Assembly: GCA_033026295.1 (NCBI GenBank)
Contig: CM065168.1
Location: 38,018,875 to 38,082,874 of the forward strand
DNA from: Channa striata
Taxonomy: Eukaryota > Chordata > Actinopteri > Anabantiformes > Channidae
DNA: 64,000 nucleotides
Reading direction: 5' to 3'
A program made the translations under genes and the position numbers. Position 1 is the first letter of the stretch. Each line of letters begins with the position of its first letter. Under the pieces are notes generated by a model. It made no database searches. It was not told the DNA's origin and saw only the letters and a program-made list of their open reading frames with translations. Of this stretch, positions 13,801-25,079 are shown in pieces.

Positions 13801-15539
13801 ACTCCTAGTTGTGTTTTAGAAATCGTAACTGTAAAAATGAGCACAAGGCACCAGTCCCATTTTGCAATGAATAAAAGAAAAAAATGTCCTTAAACACCAG
13901 TTTGCATATTGATCCTTGTAAGTACTTTGCCACACATCACTGTGAAGAACAGACAGTCAAAAGGAAGTGCAGTTATACTGGTTGAACTGCATCCGTCTAG
14001 TGTTTATTCTCACCTGCTTATTTGTGGACAAAGACATGTGCATAGATTTGTGCACAGATGAACTATTTTTAGTTGAGTCATTTAAATGCAGCGTATTATG
14101 CAGTCAATGTTATAACAATGTGTTACATTTAACCTAAGATATCTGAGTCAAATTATCGCTTTGCAGTAGTTTATTGAAACTAAAATAAAAACCAACCAAA
14201 CCATAATTTACCCCCAGGAAATTAAAAACTAAATAATTTGCTGCTTGAAGACAGAGCGTAATAATAAAAATAAAAACAGAGCAAAAACAATATTCGGTGT
14301 CCCATTGAGTACAGTCGAGTCTGGTAGATGGTGACGCAGCATTATAGCAAAGGCAATTAGGTGATGAAGTGTCCCTGGGTAAATTGACTATTTCAACTCA
14401 ATCAGCAAAACCAATTGGCAACATGTTTGACTCATTTGAGGTAAGAGAATATGAGGCAAACAAACGAAAGGGAAACCATGTTGAATCTAAGTTTGTAGAT
14501 GCTGTATTTTTGTACTTTGACCACAAATATTTTTGTCAGTGTGCATTTTATGCAACATTGTTGAGGAGCATCAACATTTAAATCAAGGCATTATTAGGTG
14601 ATGAAGTGAAATCAGGATGTCTGGGTAAATGTGGGGGACCTGGGTGGGACTATTTCAACTCAATCAGCAAAACCAATTGGCAACATGGGTCCTCTTTAGT
14701 ATGAGGCATGCTGCTGCATTTGATCTGCAGGGGTTTGGTTGGTTAATGTTTGATTCATTTGAGATATTAAGATAATTATATGTCTGCACAATGAGGCAAA
14801 CAAAGGTAGGGTCTGGTCTTTCTGATGGGAAACCATGTTGAATCTTATAGTAAGTTTCTCTGACATTTGTCCTGAATTGTGTGTGTAGTTGCAGTTGCTA
14901 AATGTGGAAAGCTGGTTGCTGTATTTTTGTACTTTGACCACAAATATTTTTGTCAGTGTGTGCAGATGTGATTTTATGCAACATTGTTGAGGAGCAGTGT
15001 GCTCCTCTTTACACTTTACTTTTAAAGAAATACAGCACTCATATTGAAAAAGATTCTTTTTGGAGAGGTCATGAAATTTAGAATCACAGGTTACTTTTGT
15101 TCGTCCAAACAAAAGCCCTGCCAGGCTAGAGCTTGGAATATGATTAAATTGTATGGTTCACAGTGCCAAAGCCTGCAGATAGACAAACCAGTTTTTTTAA
15201 CAAACCAAAAGCACTGAGTCATTCAACCATTAACAAAAACCACAAACATATGCGATTATTTTTGATTTTATTTACTTAAAACTGCAGTGCTTTTCCTACA
15301 AGGTGTTTTAAACTGTCAAAGTAAGATCAATCCTGAAAAACAAAAGAGGACATTTCATTGCAACATGACATTTTCCTTTCATTAGATACAACATAGTATA
15401 TACATTTATCATTGTTATTACCAACTGGTGGTTTTAATGATAAAATATTATTTAGTTCTTATAAAACTATTGATCTTATAAAACAACCAAATTTTTTGAT
15501 TTACAACCTAAGCCTGTAATTAATTTGTCATACAAAAGT

Positions 15540-15800
15540 TGTGAGAGAATGTTTATTTTAAATGCAAATAAAAACTGAATGCAATCATTTGCAAACATGA
15601 TCAACAAATATTTTATTCACAAACAACATATCAGATATTAAAACTGAGTTGAGTTTCCCCATCCTGGTTGAGGATGGGGAAAAGCGGAATGGAGTAATGT
15701 ACAAACATATCCTCAGTGAGAACCTGTTCCACAAATTGGTATTTACTTCAAACTGTGAATGCTGGACCTCAGAGTGGGCTGAAGATTCACCTATTTACAA
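15540..15800 (+). repeat. Tc1/mariner terminal and internal fragments
   Basis: The segment 15540-15640 carries the same terminal sequence as the element at 38187 (aaatgcaaataaaaactgaa and following). From about 15655 it switches to another fragment (ggatggggaaaagcgg), which recurs at 39373, and whose translation resembles a short internal piece of a Tc1-like transposase. A further terminal fragment is at 16080-16145. All are non-coding relics. Confidence 0.5.
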
Positions 15801-16599
15801 TTAATTAGTCAGATCTTTGAATTTTGTTTTAATTACACTTTCATTTTGTCTGCAAATTCTTTTTTAACCCAACCATTTGAATTTGAAATGATTAAATATG
15901 ACAAAAGCTTTAAGAAATTGACAGTCATTCAAAAGCAAAACATGATTGATATTTACCATTTCAAAGTGTCACCATGACCACCTATTAGATACCATAGGTT
16001 ATTTTAGTGTTCTGGAACTGGTTTTAATAAAATCTTATTTATTTATAAGTCTATTGATCTTATAAAACAACCAAATGATTTACAACCCCAATTTGAACAA
16101 AAGTTGAGAGAATGTGTAAATGCAAATAAAAACTGAATGCTCAGGATGGCAGATATTTTAATCATTTCAATTAAAACAATTGGTTGGATGGGGAAAACGG
16201 AATGGAGTAATGCCATCTCCCAATAATGTATAAGCTGGGCTGAAGGGATCTGACTCGCTTCAGTTGTCCATTTGAATTTGAAATGAGACAGAAATTGACA
16301 GCAAAAGGACAGATTGCCAATGATCTCCGGTTATTTCAGGTCTGGAACAAGTAACATCTTATTTATTTTAGTTTCACCACGGAAATGGCACATGGCAGAT
16401 AAACATTTCAATGTAAACAGATGAACATTGACTGCTGCAGTTGTTTGGGACGGCCAATGATCTGTCAGGTCTCCCTTTATTTCACCACCACATGTTGATG
16501 AACATTGCGGTCTCTGAATAAAGTAAAAATCACACCAATTTGTTATTTCAAACGGCAATACAAAAGTCAAATGTGGCTGTAAACATAATACAAGTGATA

Positions 16600-17095
16600 T
16601 AATTGAATTATCGCATCACAAATGTCACATGGCTTCCTACGCTTCTATATGTAGTCATTCGTGTTACGTCACATTCCTAACCTACATAAGAACTGGCGCT
16701 GTGACAGCTGCTCTGCGTGTGTGTGAACCCATTTGTTTAACACATGGTTAACTAGGCTGAAATACAGCAACTCAGCGATTTAACTAACCGCAAAGCCGAT
16801 CAATGAGTGATTTTACTAGCATCACGCAGGAAAAATTTCTTCCAATTTACGAGGGGAAAATGTAAAACAACACTGAAGTGATTAGTACTTGCAGAATGTC
16901 TCAGCACAACCGTTACAACTGCTACCAAGAACACGATCAAACAGAAACAGTCCACATTGGGATCCGGACGTAACTATTTCCGTCCTGCGGCGGTGAGCTC
17001 TCGCTCTCTACGCATTAGTGAGCGATACTGAGCAGGAGTCCACCGTTCTGTCAACAGAGGGCGCTGTTTCATTGTTCTGTTACATCCAAGGGATT
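16600..17095. other. GC-richer, copy-1-specific stretch
   Basis: This segment is richer in CpG and GC than its surroundings (for example ccggacgtaactatttccgt at 16964, then cctgcggcggtgagctctcg). It has no counterpart in duplication copy 2. There is no convincing ORF. It may be a repeat inserted in copy 1 or a former promoter or CpG island; I cannot tell which. Confidence 0.3.
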
Positions 17096-17860
17096 TAAAC
17101 CTTACTCTTTGAGCCCGTTTTAACACAATGCATCATGTAACTAACTTTACCAAATCTCATCCATACCAGTATCGACCTCTAATTTCTTACGTCTATAATT
17201 CAAAGTGAAGTTATTGTCACCACCCATGAGCTGTTTTCTCTTTGTGAGGTGTGATAAGTCTGTGGTTTGCAGGTGTCTTTCTTCAGTCAAAATTTGTTCC
17301 ATTGAAAATAGTTCCTTGTGAATTAGGAAAATCTGGTGCTAGACACAGTGAGTGGAATGAGTTGCAGAGACTCACAACTCTCATTTCACGCCAAGATTGT
17401 AAAAGTTTATTTGTGAGTATTTGTAATTTTACGTGTACCCTAAATGCGTCTTTTAATGTTAATCTGTGAGTGTAAAATGTTAAGTTTTAGGAATTAATGG
17501 GATAGGATTAGAGTATTTGCACAAGCATTTACTTTAATGGAGGCATTTTCTATATAGAGCGATTCATATTTTTATATCGACTTTAGGAAGTAAAACAAAA
17601 CTGCATTACAGTACATACACGTGATTTTAAATATTTGTCCCTGATCAACTTTAAGAATTTGTGTTTGTTTCTATAGTTATACAAGTTAAGGCTCAGATGA
17701 CTGGATACAGATTTGTATGATCATAATAATAATACATACAAGTGAAAATCATGACTGGTTGATAGTTCAGACTGTTCTTGTTTTTCTTTCAGAAACTTTA
17801 CTGAATAAGCAGGAAGTGAAATACAATAAAATGTAAATAATTCTAGATTCATTTAATTAA

Positions 17861-17866
17861 TTTATT
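17861..17866 (-). terminator. Candidate polyadenylation signal of gene B
   Basis: AATAAA on the minus strand, about 520 bases after the gene B stop codon and conserved at 40630-40635 downstream of gene C. The conservation is expected from the duplication, so it is only weak support. Confidence 0.35.
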
Positions 17867-17965
17867 ACAGTGGGTGTTTCAGTGAGTTGGGCACATGTCT
17901 CCTTCACAGATGGGCTTCATTGGATGTCAGGCAGATAAAGAGATAAGAGACTTTGAATATAATAT

Positions 17966-18122
17966 TTACATTTAGCTTTTATCCAAAGCAGCTTACAGAG
18001 TAATTTTGATACATACATGGCTGCCACGCAGGGTGCTCATCACCAACTAGGGGTTCAGTGTCTTTCCCAAGGACACTTCGACATGTAGCAAGCAGGGACT
18101 GGGGATCGAACCACTGACCCTG
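17966..18122 (-). mobile_element. tRNA-derived SINE (minus strand)
   Basis: On the minus strand the block contains GGTTCGATCCCCAGTCCC, a near-perfect RNA polymerase III B box. It is followed by a tRNA-unrelated body (cttgggaaagacactgaacc) and a tail ending in tttggataaaagctaaatgt. The corresponding place downstream of gene C (about 40780-40840) lacks it, so it inserted after the B/C duplication. Confidence 0.65.
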
Positions 18123-18386
18123 TGATCCATGGACATTCTTGGACTTTTAATGGGAACAAAGTCCTTTTTCATACCAGTGACAGTGACAAAGACAAGTTAA
18201 GGTCAAAAAGGCCTGTGTTTGTTGAATAGTGTGTTGAACTTTGAATATATTATTTGGAAATTCTTTCCAAGTCATAAAAATATTGTAGTCCTCCAACTTA
18301 TTCTTGGATTGAAAGAACAAGTCCTTTCTCTTACCAATGACGGCAGTGATTTCTAATGTGATTTCACGTTGACATCGGCGCTGACA

Positions 18387-21381
18387 CTATTGGTGGTTTG
18401 TCAGCAGCCATGACAGCAGCACCAGGCAGGATGCAGTGATGACACTGATCTTGTGATTTACTCCACTTGATGTTGCTGTAAATGTTGAGAAAAACAAACG
18501 CGACATTTCTTTAGCATAAACAGTTGTGAAACATTGCATATATTTGAAAATGCAGTTTAGTGTTGCTTACCTGTTCCGTTCACAGTAATTGAGGTGGTGT
18601 CAATATTGAAGGCTGTGATATTCTGTGCTGCTCTGATCAAAACAGTTGCAATCTGAGAGACGTTGGGGGCAGATTCAGATAAAAATCCAAGTTTTACGTT
18701 GTTGTTGATTGATCCATTGCTACAAAATGAAATTCAGATTATTGCATTTCTCATATAAATGACATTGTTAACATTCTGTCAATCCAACAATAGCAAATTA
18801 CCTGTATCCAATCACTTCTATGAAGCGAAATGAATTAAATATTTTTGAGTAAATTGGCACAAGCTGTAAAAACAAAAGCAAAATGGGTGTTAGTGAATTT
18901 ATTTAATTGGTCAAGTCAAACCAAGTCAACTTTTATTAAAAGCACTTAAAGAAAACATCAAAGACTCACCAAAGTGCTTAACAATAAAAAAAAAGAATAA
19001 AACATAATAAAAGTTACAATCACAATAAAATCACCAAAAATATATTTAAGTAAAATAACTAAAAGTAATAAAACGTTATAAAATAATAAAGCCAAAATCA
19101 CATGCTGGGTCAAAAGCCAGGGGGAAATTGGTGTGTGTTTATTTACCTTATTATTGTATTACTATTATTTTAAACCGTGCAGTGACACCATGTTTCCTAT
19201 TTTCATTTAGGCTTAAGGGCAACATGATTTAGAAAACAAAACTCTTAGAATTTATAATCATTATAAATCATTGTTATTTTGTTTAAAAAAGTCTATATTG
19301 TGAAATTAAATCACTTTAAAACAGGATGGTATGCCTCATATGCCAAACCAAATCAACATCTCTATAATATAACTGTGCTGTAATAATGAAACTTCATTTG
19401 TGTTGATCACATGATATTTTTACATGTGGCATGAGGCTTTGACACATCTTTCTTCAAAACTTATGTTTCCAGTGGTTAATACTGTGTCAAGAAGAAGCTT
19501 AGAGCATGTCCATAGCTTGGACAGTTTGCCTAGGTAGTCATTTTTTTATGAAACCCGGAGTTGAATTCAAAACTGGCTTTTCAGTTCCACAAATGTAGAT
19601 AGCTTATATTTTGAATCATTTACTTGAGTAACTTACTCTGTGAACCTACAGTATACTGCTTGCTGGCAAGTTTCCTTCAATGAATCCAGACGTTTCTGTC
19701 TGCTTCCTCAGTTTTTCATTTATACAGTTGTTATGGGATGACAGGTGAGAGTGCATTTATTTTACATTTTTTATTTATTCCTGTGTTAAACCAGACCTGT
19801 ATTTTACTGTATTGCTTTTATGATTAATCAACCAGTAACGAAACAATTCTCTCATTTGTTTCATATTTAAATAGGCTACAAAATTTATCAAGTTCTCATC
19901 TTTAGCTCACAATAAAATTCATACACAGTCTATCTTTTCAAAACTGGAACTCTTAGCTACTCTACACATAAAACAGTAGTAATAGTAATTAAATGTTGTT
20001 AATCAAGATTGTTGAATATATCAAATTTTTGTGTACTGTATGATCAATTTTGTTTTCTCTGCCATTTTTGCTCTTATATTCTGTATAATACGCCCTTGGA
20101 TGTAAGCATTTTATCAGGTAATAAAATATAAACAGACACCATTAAATAAAATTTAACAGTGTTTAAATCACTGGGTCTTGTCTTTACCTTTCACTACTAT
20201 TTCTTTTTTAAAGATCTTTGTGGGGTCCATTGATGGGAGCTTCTAATAGTAATTATCCACAAGCTAAACTGATTTCCTTTTCTGAAACCAAATGTTCTGA
20301 GTTCAGGTTCAATCCCAGAATTTGTTCAAAGTGCTTAATGAAATGTTTGGTTTATAGATTTTTTTTCTGCTTTCTGTCCCTTGTTTCTAATCCTGGAATT
20401 TCTGTTGCTCAGATTTTTTTGAATGCTGCACAAACTTCTTTCTGCCAGCCTAGGGACATTTCACCAAATACTAATACATTTCATATATACAGTATATATT
20501 TTTAACATTATTATTTAGAATTCCTAAATTTTACTCTTTCACTCTTAGAGGCATACTTACTATTGAAGTGAGCCCTGCTGTGCGACTTGTAGCTCCTGGG
20601 GATGACCTATCCAGCAAATCCTTTGTAAATGTCTCTTTAGTTTTGAAATTTAGAGATGTCACTGATATGGGTGCAGTAGTTGTTAGGGATGCTGGTGCTG
20701 TGGTTTTCATGGTTGGCGTTGTCGTAGTAGGGTGATTGTAGGAGTCGCGTTACAGTGGTGGGTGGTGCCGTGGTAGTAGGAGTTGTGGTTGTTGGTATTG
20801 TCGTCGTCACGGTGGTGGTTTCCGTTGTGGTTGTTGGAGTTTTGGTTGTAGGTGTCGTCACAGTGCTTGTTGGTGTTGTGGTAGTAGAAGTCATGGTTGT
20901 TGGAGTCGTAGTTGTAGTTGTTGTCGTCACAGTTGTTGGCGTTGTGGTTATAGGAGTAGTGGAATTTGGTGTTGTCATCACGTTGGTGGTGGAAGTTGTG
21001 GTTGAAGGAGTTGTGGTTGTAGGAGTCGTTGTTGTAGGTGTTGGTGTGGATGTAGGGGTCGTCGTAATGGTAGTTTGGTCTGTTGTGGGTGTAGTAGTGG
21101 ATGGTGTTGTCACCATTGATGTTGTTGTGATGGTTGTGGTGTTGGTCATGGGTGTCTCTATGGATATTACTGTTTCTGACACAGTTGTTGTTTCATTTGC
21201 TGTACTTACAGGAACTTGCACAGTAGCAAGCTCTATGGCCACTATTTGTCAAGAGCATAAAATATAAATTATGTATTTCAAAAAGCTACAAATTAACTCT
21301 TTATTACAGAAATTACTATATTACAGCAATTACTGACTTACCTGTAAGTATCATGAAACTTGATAAGAGTCCAAAACCCAT
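18387..21381 (-). CDS. Gene B: short SEA-domain, GPI-anchored mucin-like protein (frameshifted)
   Basis: Five exons on the minus strand: 21381-21342 (ATG, signal peptide MGFGLLSSFMILT), 21241-20561 (Thr/Pro mucin domain, then the start of a SEA domain), 18863-18802 (62 nt), 18719-18571 (149 nt) and 18475-18387 (89 nt, TAG). All splice sites are GT-AG. The last three exons together are 300 nt and in phase. The product would be about 340 residues: signal peptide, VAIELATVQVPVSTANE, about 170 Thr-rich residues, a SEA domain (FKTKETFTKDLLDRSS, VIGYSNGSI) and a GPI signal (ATSSGVNHK plus a hydrophobic tail). The mucin exon is broken by two close indels, a CG insertion at about 20746-20749 and a second near 20729-20733. 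Their net effect is +1 mod 3, so the Thr frame does not join the SEA frame. An RTE LINE lies about 220 bp upstream of the ATG. It may be an expressed allele with assembly errors or a pseudogene. Confidence 0.75.
20745..21165 (-). repeat. Thr/Pro-coding minisatellite of gene B
   Basis: Imperfect tandem ACN-rich units, mostly 15-21 bases, encode TTTP-type repeats with no Cys on the minus strand. This is the short counterpart of the 11-kb array in gene C. Dense Thr next to Pro is the usual substrate pattern for mucin-type O-glycosylation. Confidence 0.85.
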
Positions 21382-21409
21382 TTTTTCTGCCCTTGAACCT
21401 GCAGTATTT

Positions 21410-21500
21410 TACAGTGAATACAGTGAATAAATAAATTATATTATAGAATATATTATATTATAAATATATATAATAATTATTATTATTATATAAGTAGGAT
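21410..21500. repeat. AT-rich low-complexity upstream of gene B
   Basis: A TA/TAA-rich run lies directly upstream of the gene B first coding exon. It separates the gene from the RTE LINE insertion and could affect the promoter. No specific regulatory element is identified. Confidence 0.5.
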
Positions 21501-21592
21501 TTGCATTTTTTGTAAATCACTTGATACTTCTTTCTGTGCTGTTTATTTGTAACCTGTACAATTCATTCAGTCTTTTGGCACATTTTATGAAA

Positions 21593-21603
21593 ATGAAAAT
21601 TAA
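21593..21603 (+). repeat. 5' target-site duplication of the RTE LINE
   Basis: The 11-mer ATGAAAATTAA occurs here and exactly again at 24631-24641, immediately after the terminal (AGT)n of the LINE. Confidence 0.7.
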
Positions 21604-21825
21604 TCTAGCCACAGGGGTTGCAAGACAGTAACTTCTGTGCCGGTCTCAAGCCCCCAACCATGTGAGTCATCCATACCACTTTCATACCAGATCGGTCGAG
21701 GCCCGGGTCAACAACGACCGCCACCGGTGCTGTTAACCTACAGGGTACCGGTGGAAATTGGACTACTGTTGGTCGAAGAAGGACAGGAGGCAGAAGGTTC
21801 ATGGTCAGAGAGAGAAGGGGAAAGG

Positions 21826-22300
21826 CAGGAACTTAGATCTGAGAGTAGGGACTCTTAACGTTGGAACAATGACAGGTAAAGGTAGAGAGCTGGCAGACAT
21901 GATGGAGAGAAGGAAGGTAGATGTACTGTGTGTGCAGGAGACGAGGTGGAAGGGCAGCAAAGCATGTAGTATTGGAGGAGGATACAAACTGTTCTACCAT
22001 GGTGTGGATAGGAAGAGAAACTGAGTAGGAGTTATCTTGAAGGGGGAGTTTGTGAACAATGTTCTACAGGTGAAAAAAGTCTCAGACAGGGTGATGAGCT
22101 TAAAGCTAGAAATTGAAGGGGTGATGGTGAACATAGTCAGTGGGTATCCTCCACAAGTTGGCTGTCAGTTAGAAGAGAAGGAGAGATTCTGGAGTGAGTT
22201 TGATGAGGTTGTAGAGAGTATCCCCAGAGGAGAGAGAGTAGTTGTTGGAAGCAGACTTCAATGGGCATGTTGGTGAGGGGAACAGAGGTGATGAGGAGGT
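21826..22300 (+). pseudogene. RTE LINE endonuclease domain (broken)
   Basis: The translation shows LRVGTLNVGTMTGKGRELAD and then VDVLCVQETRWKG, the N-terminal and QET catalytic motifs of AP-type endonucleases of non-LTR retrotransposons. It continues with VNIVSGYPPQVG in a second ORF after a stop near 22022. The expected distal catalytic motifs are disrupted by stops and frameshifts between 22275 and 22900, so the endonuclease cannot be made. Confidence 0.75.
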
Positions 22301-23086
22301 GATGGGCAGGTTTGGTGTAAAGAAAGGAATCCTGAAGGACAGATTGTAGTGGACTTTGCTAAGAGGATGGAAATGGCTCTAGTTAACACTTACTTCCAGA
22401 AGAGAGATGAACACAGAGTGACATATAAGAGTGGAGGTAGGAGCACACAGGTGGCTACATTTTATGTAGACGAGGACATTTGAAGGAGGTTAGTGACTGT
22501 AAAGTGGTGGTAGGAGAGAGTGTAGCCAGACAGCACCGCATGGTGGTGTGTAAGATGACTGTGGTGGTCAGGAAGAAGAAGAGAGGAAAGACAGAAAAGA
22601 AGACCAAGTGGTGGAAGCTGAAGAATGAAGAAACTTGTGAGGAATTCAGGCAGAAGTTGAGACAGGTGACTGGGAAACTATAGCAAAGGTAATCAGGGAA
22701 ACAGGTAGGAAGGTGCTTGGTGTGTCATCTGGAAAGATGATAAAGATACTTGGTGGTGGATTGAGGAAGTACAGGGCTGCATCCAGAGGAAGACGTTAGC
22801 TAAAAGGAAGTGGGATGAAGAAAGGACTGAGGAAAGTAGACAGGAGTACAAGGAAGCGCAGCGCAGAGTGAAGAGGGAGGTGGCAAAGGCCAAACAAAAA
22901 GATTATGATGAGCTGTATGACAGGTTAGACATGAAGGAAAAAGAGAAGGACTTGTACAGGATAGCCAGACAGAGAGATAGGGATGGGAAAGATGTGCAAC
23001 AGATAAGGGTGATTAAAGACAGAGATGGAAAGGTGCTAACAAGCCAGGAGAGTGTGCAGAGAAGATAGGAGTATTTTGAGGAGCTG

Positions 23087-24493
23087 ATGAATGAGGAAAA
23101 TGACAGGGAAAGAAGGGAGGAAGATGTGGATGATGTGGAACAGGAAATAGCAGAGATTAGAAAGGATGAGGTGAGGAAGGCTCTGAAAAGGATGAAGAGC
23201 GGAAAGGCTGTTGGTCCTGATGACTTACCTGTGGATGTGTGGAAGTGTCTAGGAGAGACAGCAGTGAAGTTTCTGACAGGTCTGTTTAACAGGATTTTAG
23301 AGAGTGAGAAGATGCCTGAGGAATGGAGGAGAAGCGTTTTGGTGCCGATCTTTAAGAACAAGGGTGACACGCAGAACTGTAGCAACTATAGAGGGATAAA
23401 GCTGATGAGCCACACAATGAAGCTGTGGGAAAGAATAGTGGAAGCCAGGATTAGGAAGAAGGTGGAGATTTGTGAGCAGCAGTATGGTTTCATGCCCCAT
23501 AAGAGCACCACTGATGCCATTTTCGCTTTGAGATTGTTAATGGAAAAGTACAGACATGGTGGGAAGGAGCTGCATTGTGTCTTTGTGGATCTAGAGAAGG
23601 CGTATGACAGGGTGCCGAGGGAGAAGCTGTGGTACTGTATGAGGTTGTCAGGAGTGGCAGAGAAGTACATCAGAGTAGTTCAGGACATGTATGAAAGGAG
23701 CATGACGGTGGTGAGATGTGCCGTAGGTCAGACAGAGGAATTCAAGTTGGAGGTGGGACTACACCAAGGATCGGCTTTGAGTCCCTTCTTATTTGCTATG
23801 CTGATGGACAGGTTGACAGATGCGATCAGACAGAAATCTCCCTGGACAATGATGTTTGCAGATGACATTGTGATTTGCAGTGAGAGTAGAGAGCAGGTGG
23901 AGGAACAGCTGGAGAGGTGGAGGTTTGCCCTGGAAAGAAGAGGTATGAAAGTCAGTCGTAGCAAGACAGAATACATGTGTCTAAATGGGAGGGAGCAGTG
24001 TAGAAGCGTGAGGTTACAGGGGGTTGAGGTGAAGAAGGTGCAGGAGTTTAAGTACTTGGGGTCAACAGTTCAGTGTGACGGGGAGTGTGGAAAAGAGGTG
24101 AAGAAGCGAGTGCAGGCGGGTTGGAGTGGGTGGAGGAAAGTGTCAGGAGTGTTGTGTGACAGAGGAGTGTCAGCAAGACTCAAAGGAAAGGTGTACAGGA
24201 CAGTGGTGAGACCAGCTCTGCTCTATGGGTTAGAGACAGTAGCAGTGAGAAAGAGACAAGAGGCAGAGATGGAAGCAGCAGAGATGAAGATGTTGAGGTT
24301 CTCATTAGGAGTGACAAGGTTGGGTAGAATAAGGAACGAGCTCATCAGAGGGACAGCACACATTGCCTGTGTTAGCAACAAAGTCAGAGAGGCCAGATTG
24401 ATATGGTTTGGACATTTGCAGAGGAGGGATAGTGAATATATTGGTAGAAGGATGTTGGAGATGGAGCTGCCACGCAAGAGGGCGAGAGGATGA
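23087..24493 (+). pseudogene. RTE LINE reverse transcriptase (long intact stretch)
   Basis: The 468-residue open stretch carries all core reverse transcriptase blocks: SGKAVGPDDLPVDVWK, SNYRGIKLM, QYGFMPHKST, VFVDLEKAYDRVPR, GLHQGSALSPFLF, the catalytic FADD box (MMFADDIVIC) and FKYLGSTVQ. After the catalytic core comes the RTE-like C-terminal region (RLIWFGHLQRRD). The stop at 24492-24494 is probably a decayed CGA codon, since the same frame continues sensibly to the 3' end at 24630. N-terminal parts of ORF2 are frame-broken, so the element is not autonomous, but the reverse transcriptase itself is well preserved and suggests a fairly recent insertion. Confidence 0.8.
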
Positions 24494-24611
24494 CCAAGGA
24501 GGAGATATATGGATGTTCTAACAGAGGACATGAGGTTGGCTGGTGTCAGAGTGGAAGATGCCCAGGATAGAGTGAAGTGGAAACGGATGATTCGCTGTGG
24601 CGACCCCTGCA

Positions 24612-24630
24612 GAGTAGTAGTAGTAGTAGT
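24612..24630 (+). repeat. (AGT)n terminal microsatellite of the LINE
   Basis: Six AGT/TAG units form the 3' terminus of the RTE element directly before the target-site duplication. Confidence 0.8.
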
Positions 24631-24641
24631 ATGAAAATTAA
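24631..24641 (+). repeat. 3' target-site duplication of the RTE LINE
   Basis: Exact copy of the 11-mer at 21593-21603. Confidence 0.7.
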
Positions 24642-25079
24642 AATGAAACATGAAAATAGCATCTATAGTCTAAAAAGAACATTTATATACAGATATCCAG
24701 AGATTTTCTGACCAAATCCTGGGATTTGCATTTGGGACGTTTCAGTATATAGAGCCAATGAAAATTAAATACTTTTAAAATTAAACACTCAATTGTGTTC
24801 TATTGTCTTTTTTATCTTAGCGTGAACAGTTTCTTGGTAATCAAATTTAAGAGGAGTTATCTATAGTATAGTTACAGTTAATTTGATGATGGAGTCATGT
24901 CATTAATGTTAAAATATTATATTATATTAATGTGAAAATACACAAAACCTTGATGGAGTAGTTATTTATAAACACAACCACTGTCTATCAATCTGCAGTG
25001 CCATATTATATACAGTATATCTAAGAACGCTCGCAATGCCAGTACGACTGTCTGCCACTCCTATCATTTTGTGATGGGA

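Larger units (their letters stand above)
10905..21560. repeat. Segmental duplication copy 1 (contains gene B)
   Basis: This block is colinear with about 26700-55600. Matching anchors include ctctgttggccctcct (10917 and 26715), the gagaccaagtctgtgg block (12110 and 27809), a conserved tract near 13250-13460 and 28570-28765, the region near 13720-13950 and 34070-34890, and the whole B/C 3' gene region (17131-20560 and 39917-44110). Copy 1 is much shorter because copy 2 received several later insertions. Confidence 0.8.
21604..24630 (+). mobile_element. Near-full-length RTE-type LINE
   Basis: The element is flanked by the 11-bp duplication ATGAAAATTAA. It has a short 5' region, an AP-endonuclease domain broken by stops (21826-22300), a linker region, a long reverse transcriptase ORF (23087-24493) and a very short 3' end finishing in (AGT)n microsatellite. 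A short 3' UTR ending in a simple repeat is typical of RTE elements. The 5' end is intact enough that the insertion was probably not heavily 5'-truncated. It lies between gene B and its presumed upstream regulatory sequence. Confidence 0.8.

Noticed and set aside
20640..20760. A tiny intron that would rescue the gene B frame
   Set aside because: No GT-AG pair with suitable spacing lies around 20729-20750 that restores the frame; plain indels explain the sequence better.
20755..21267. Plus-strand Val-rich ORF opposite gene B
   Set aside because: Antisense shadow of the mucin exon.
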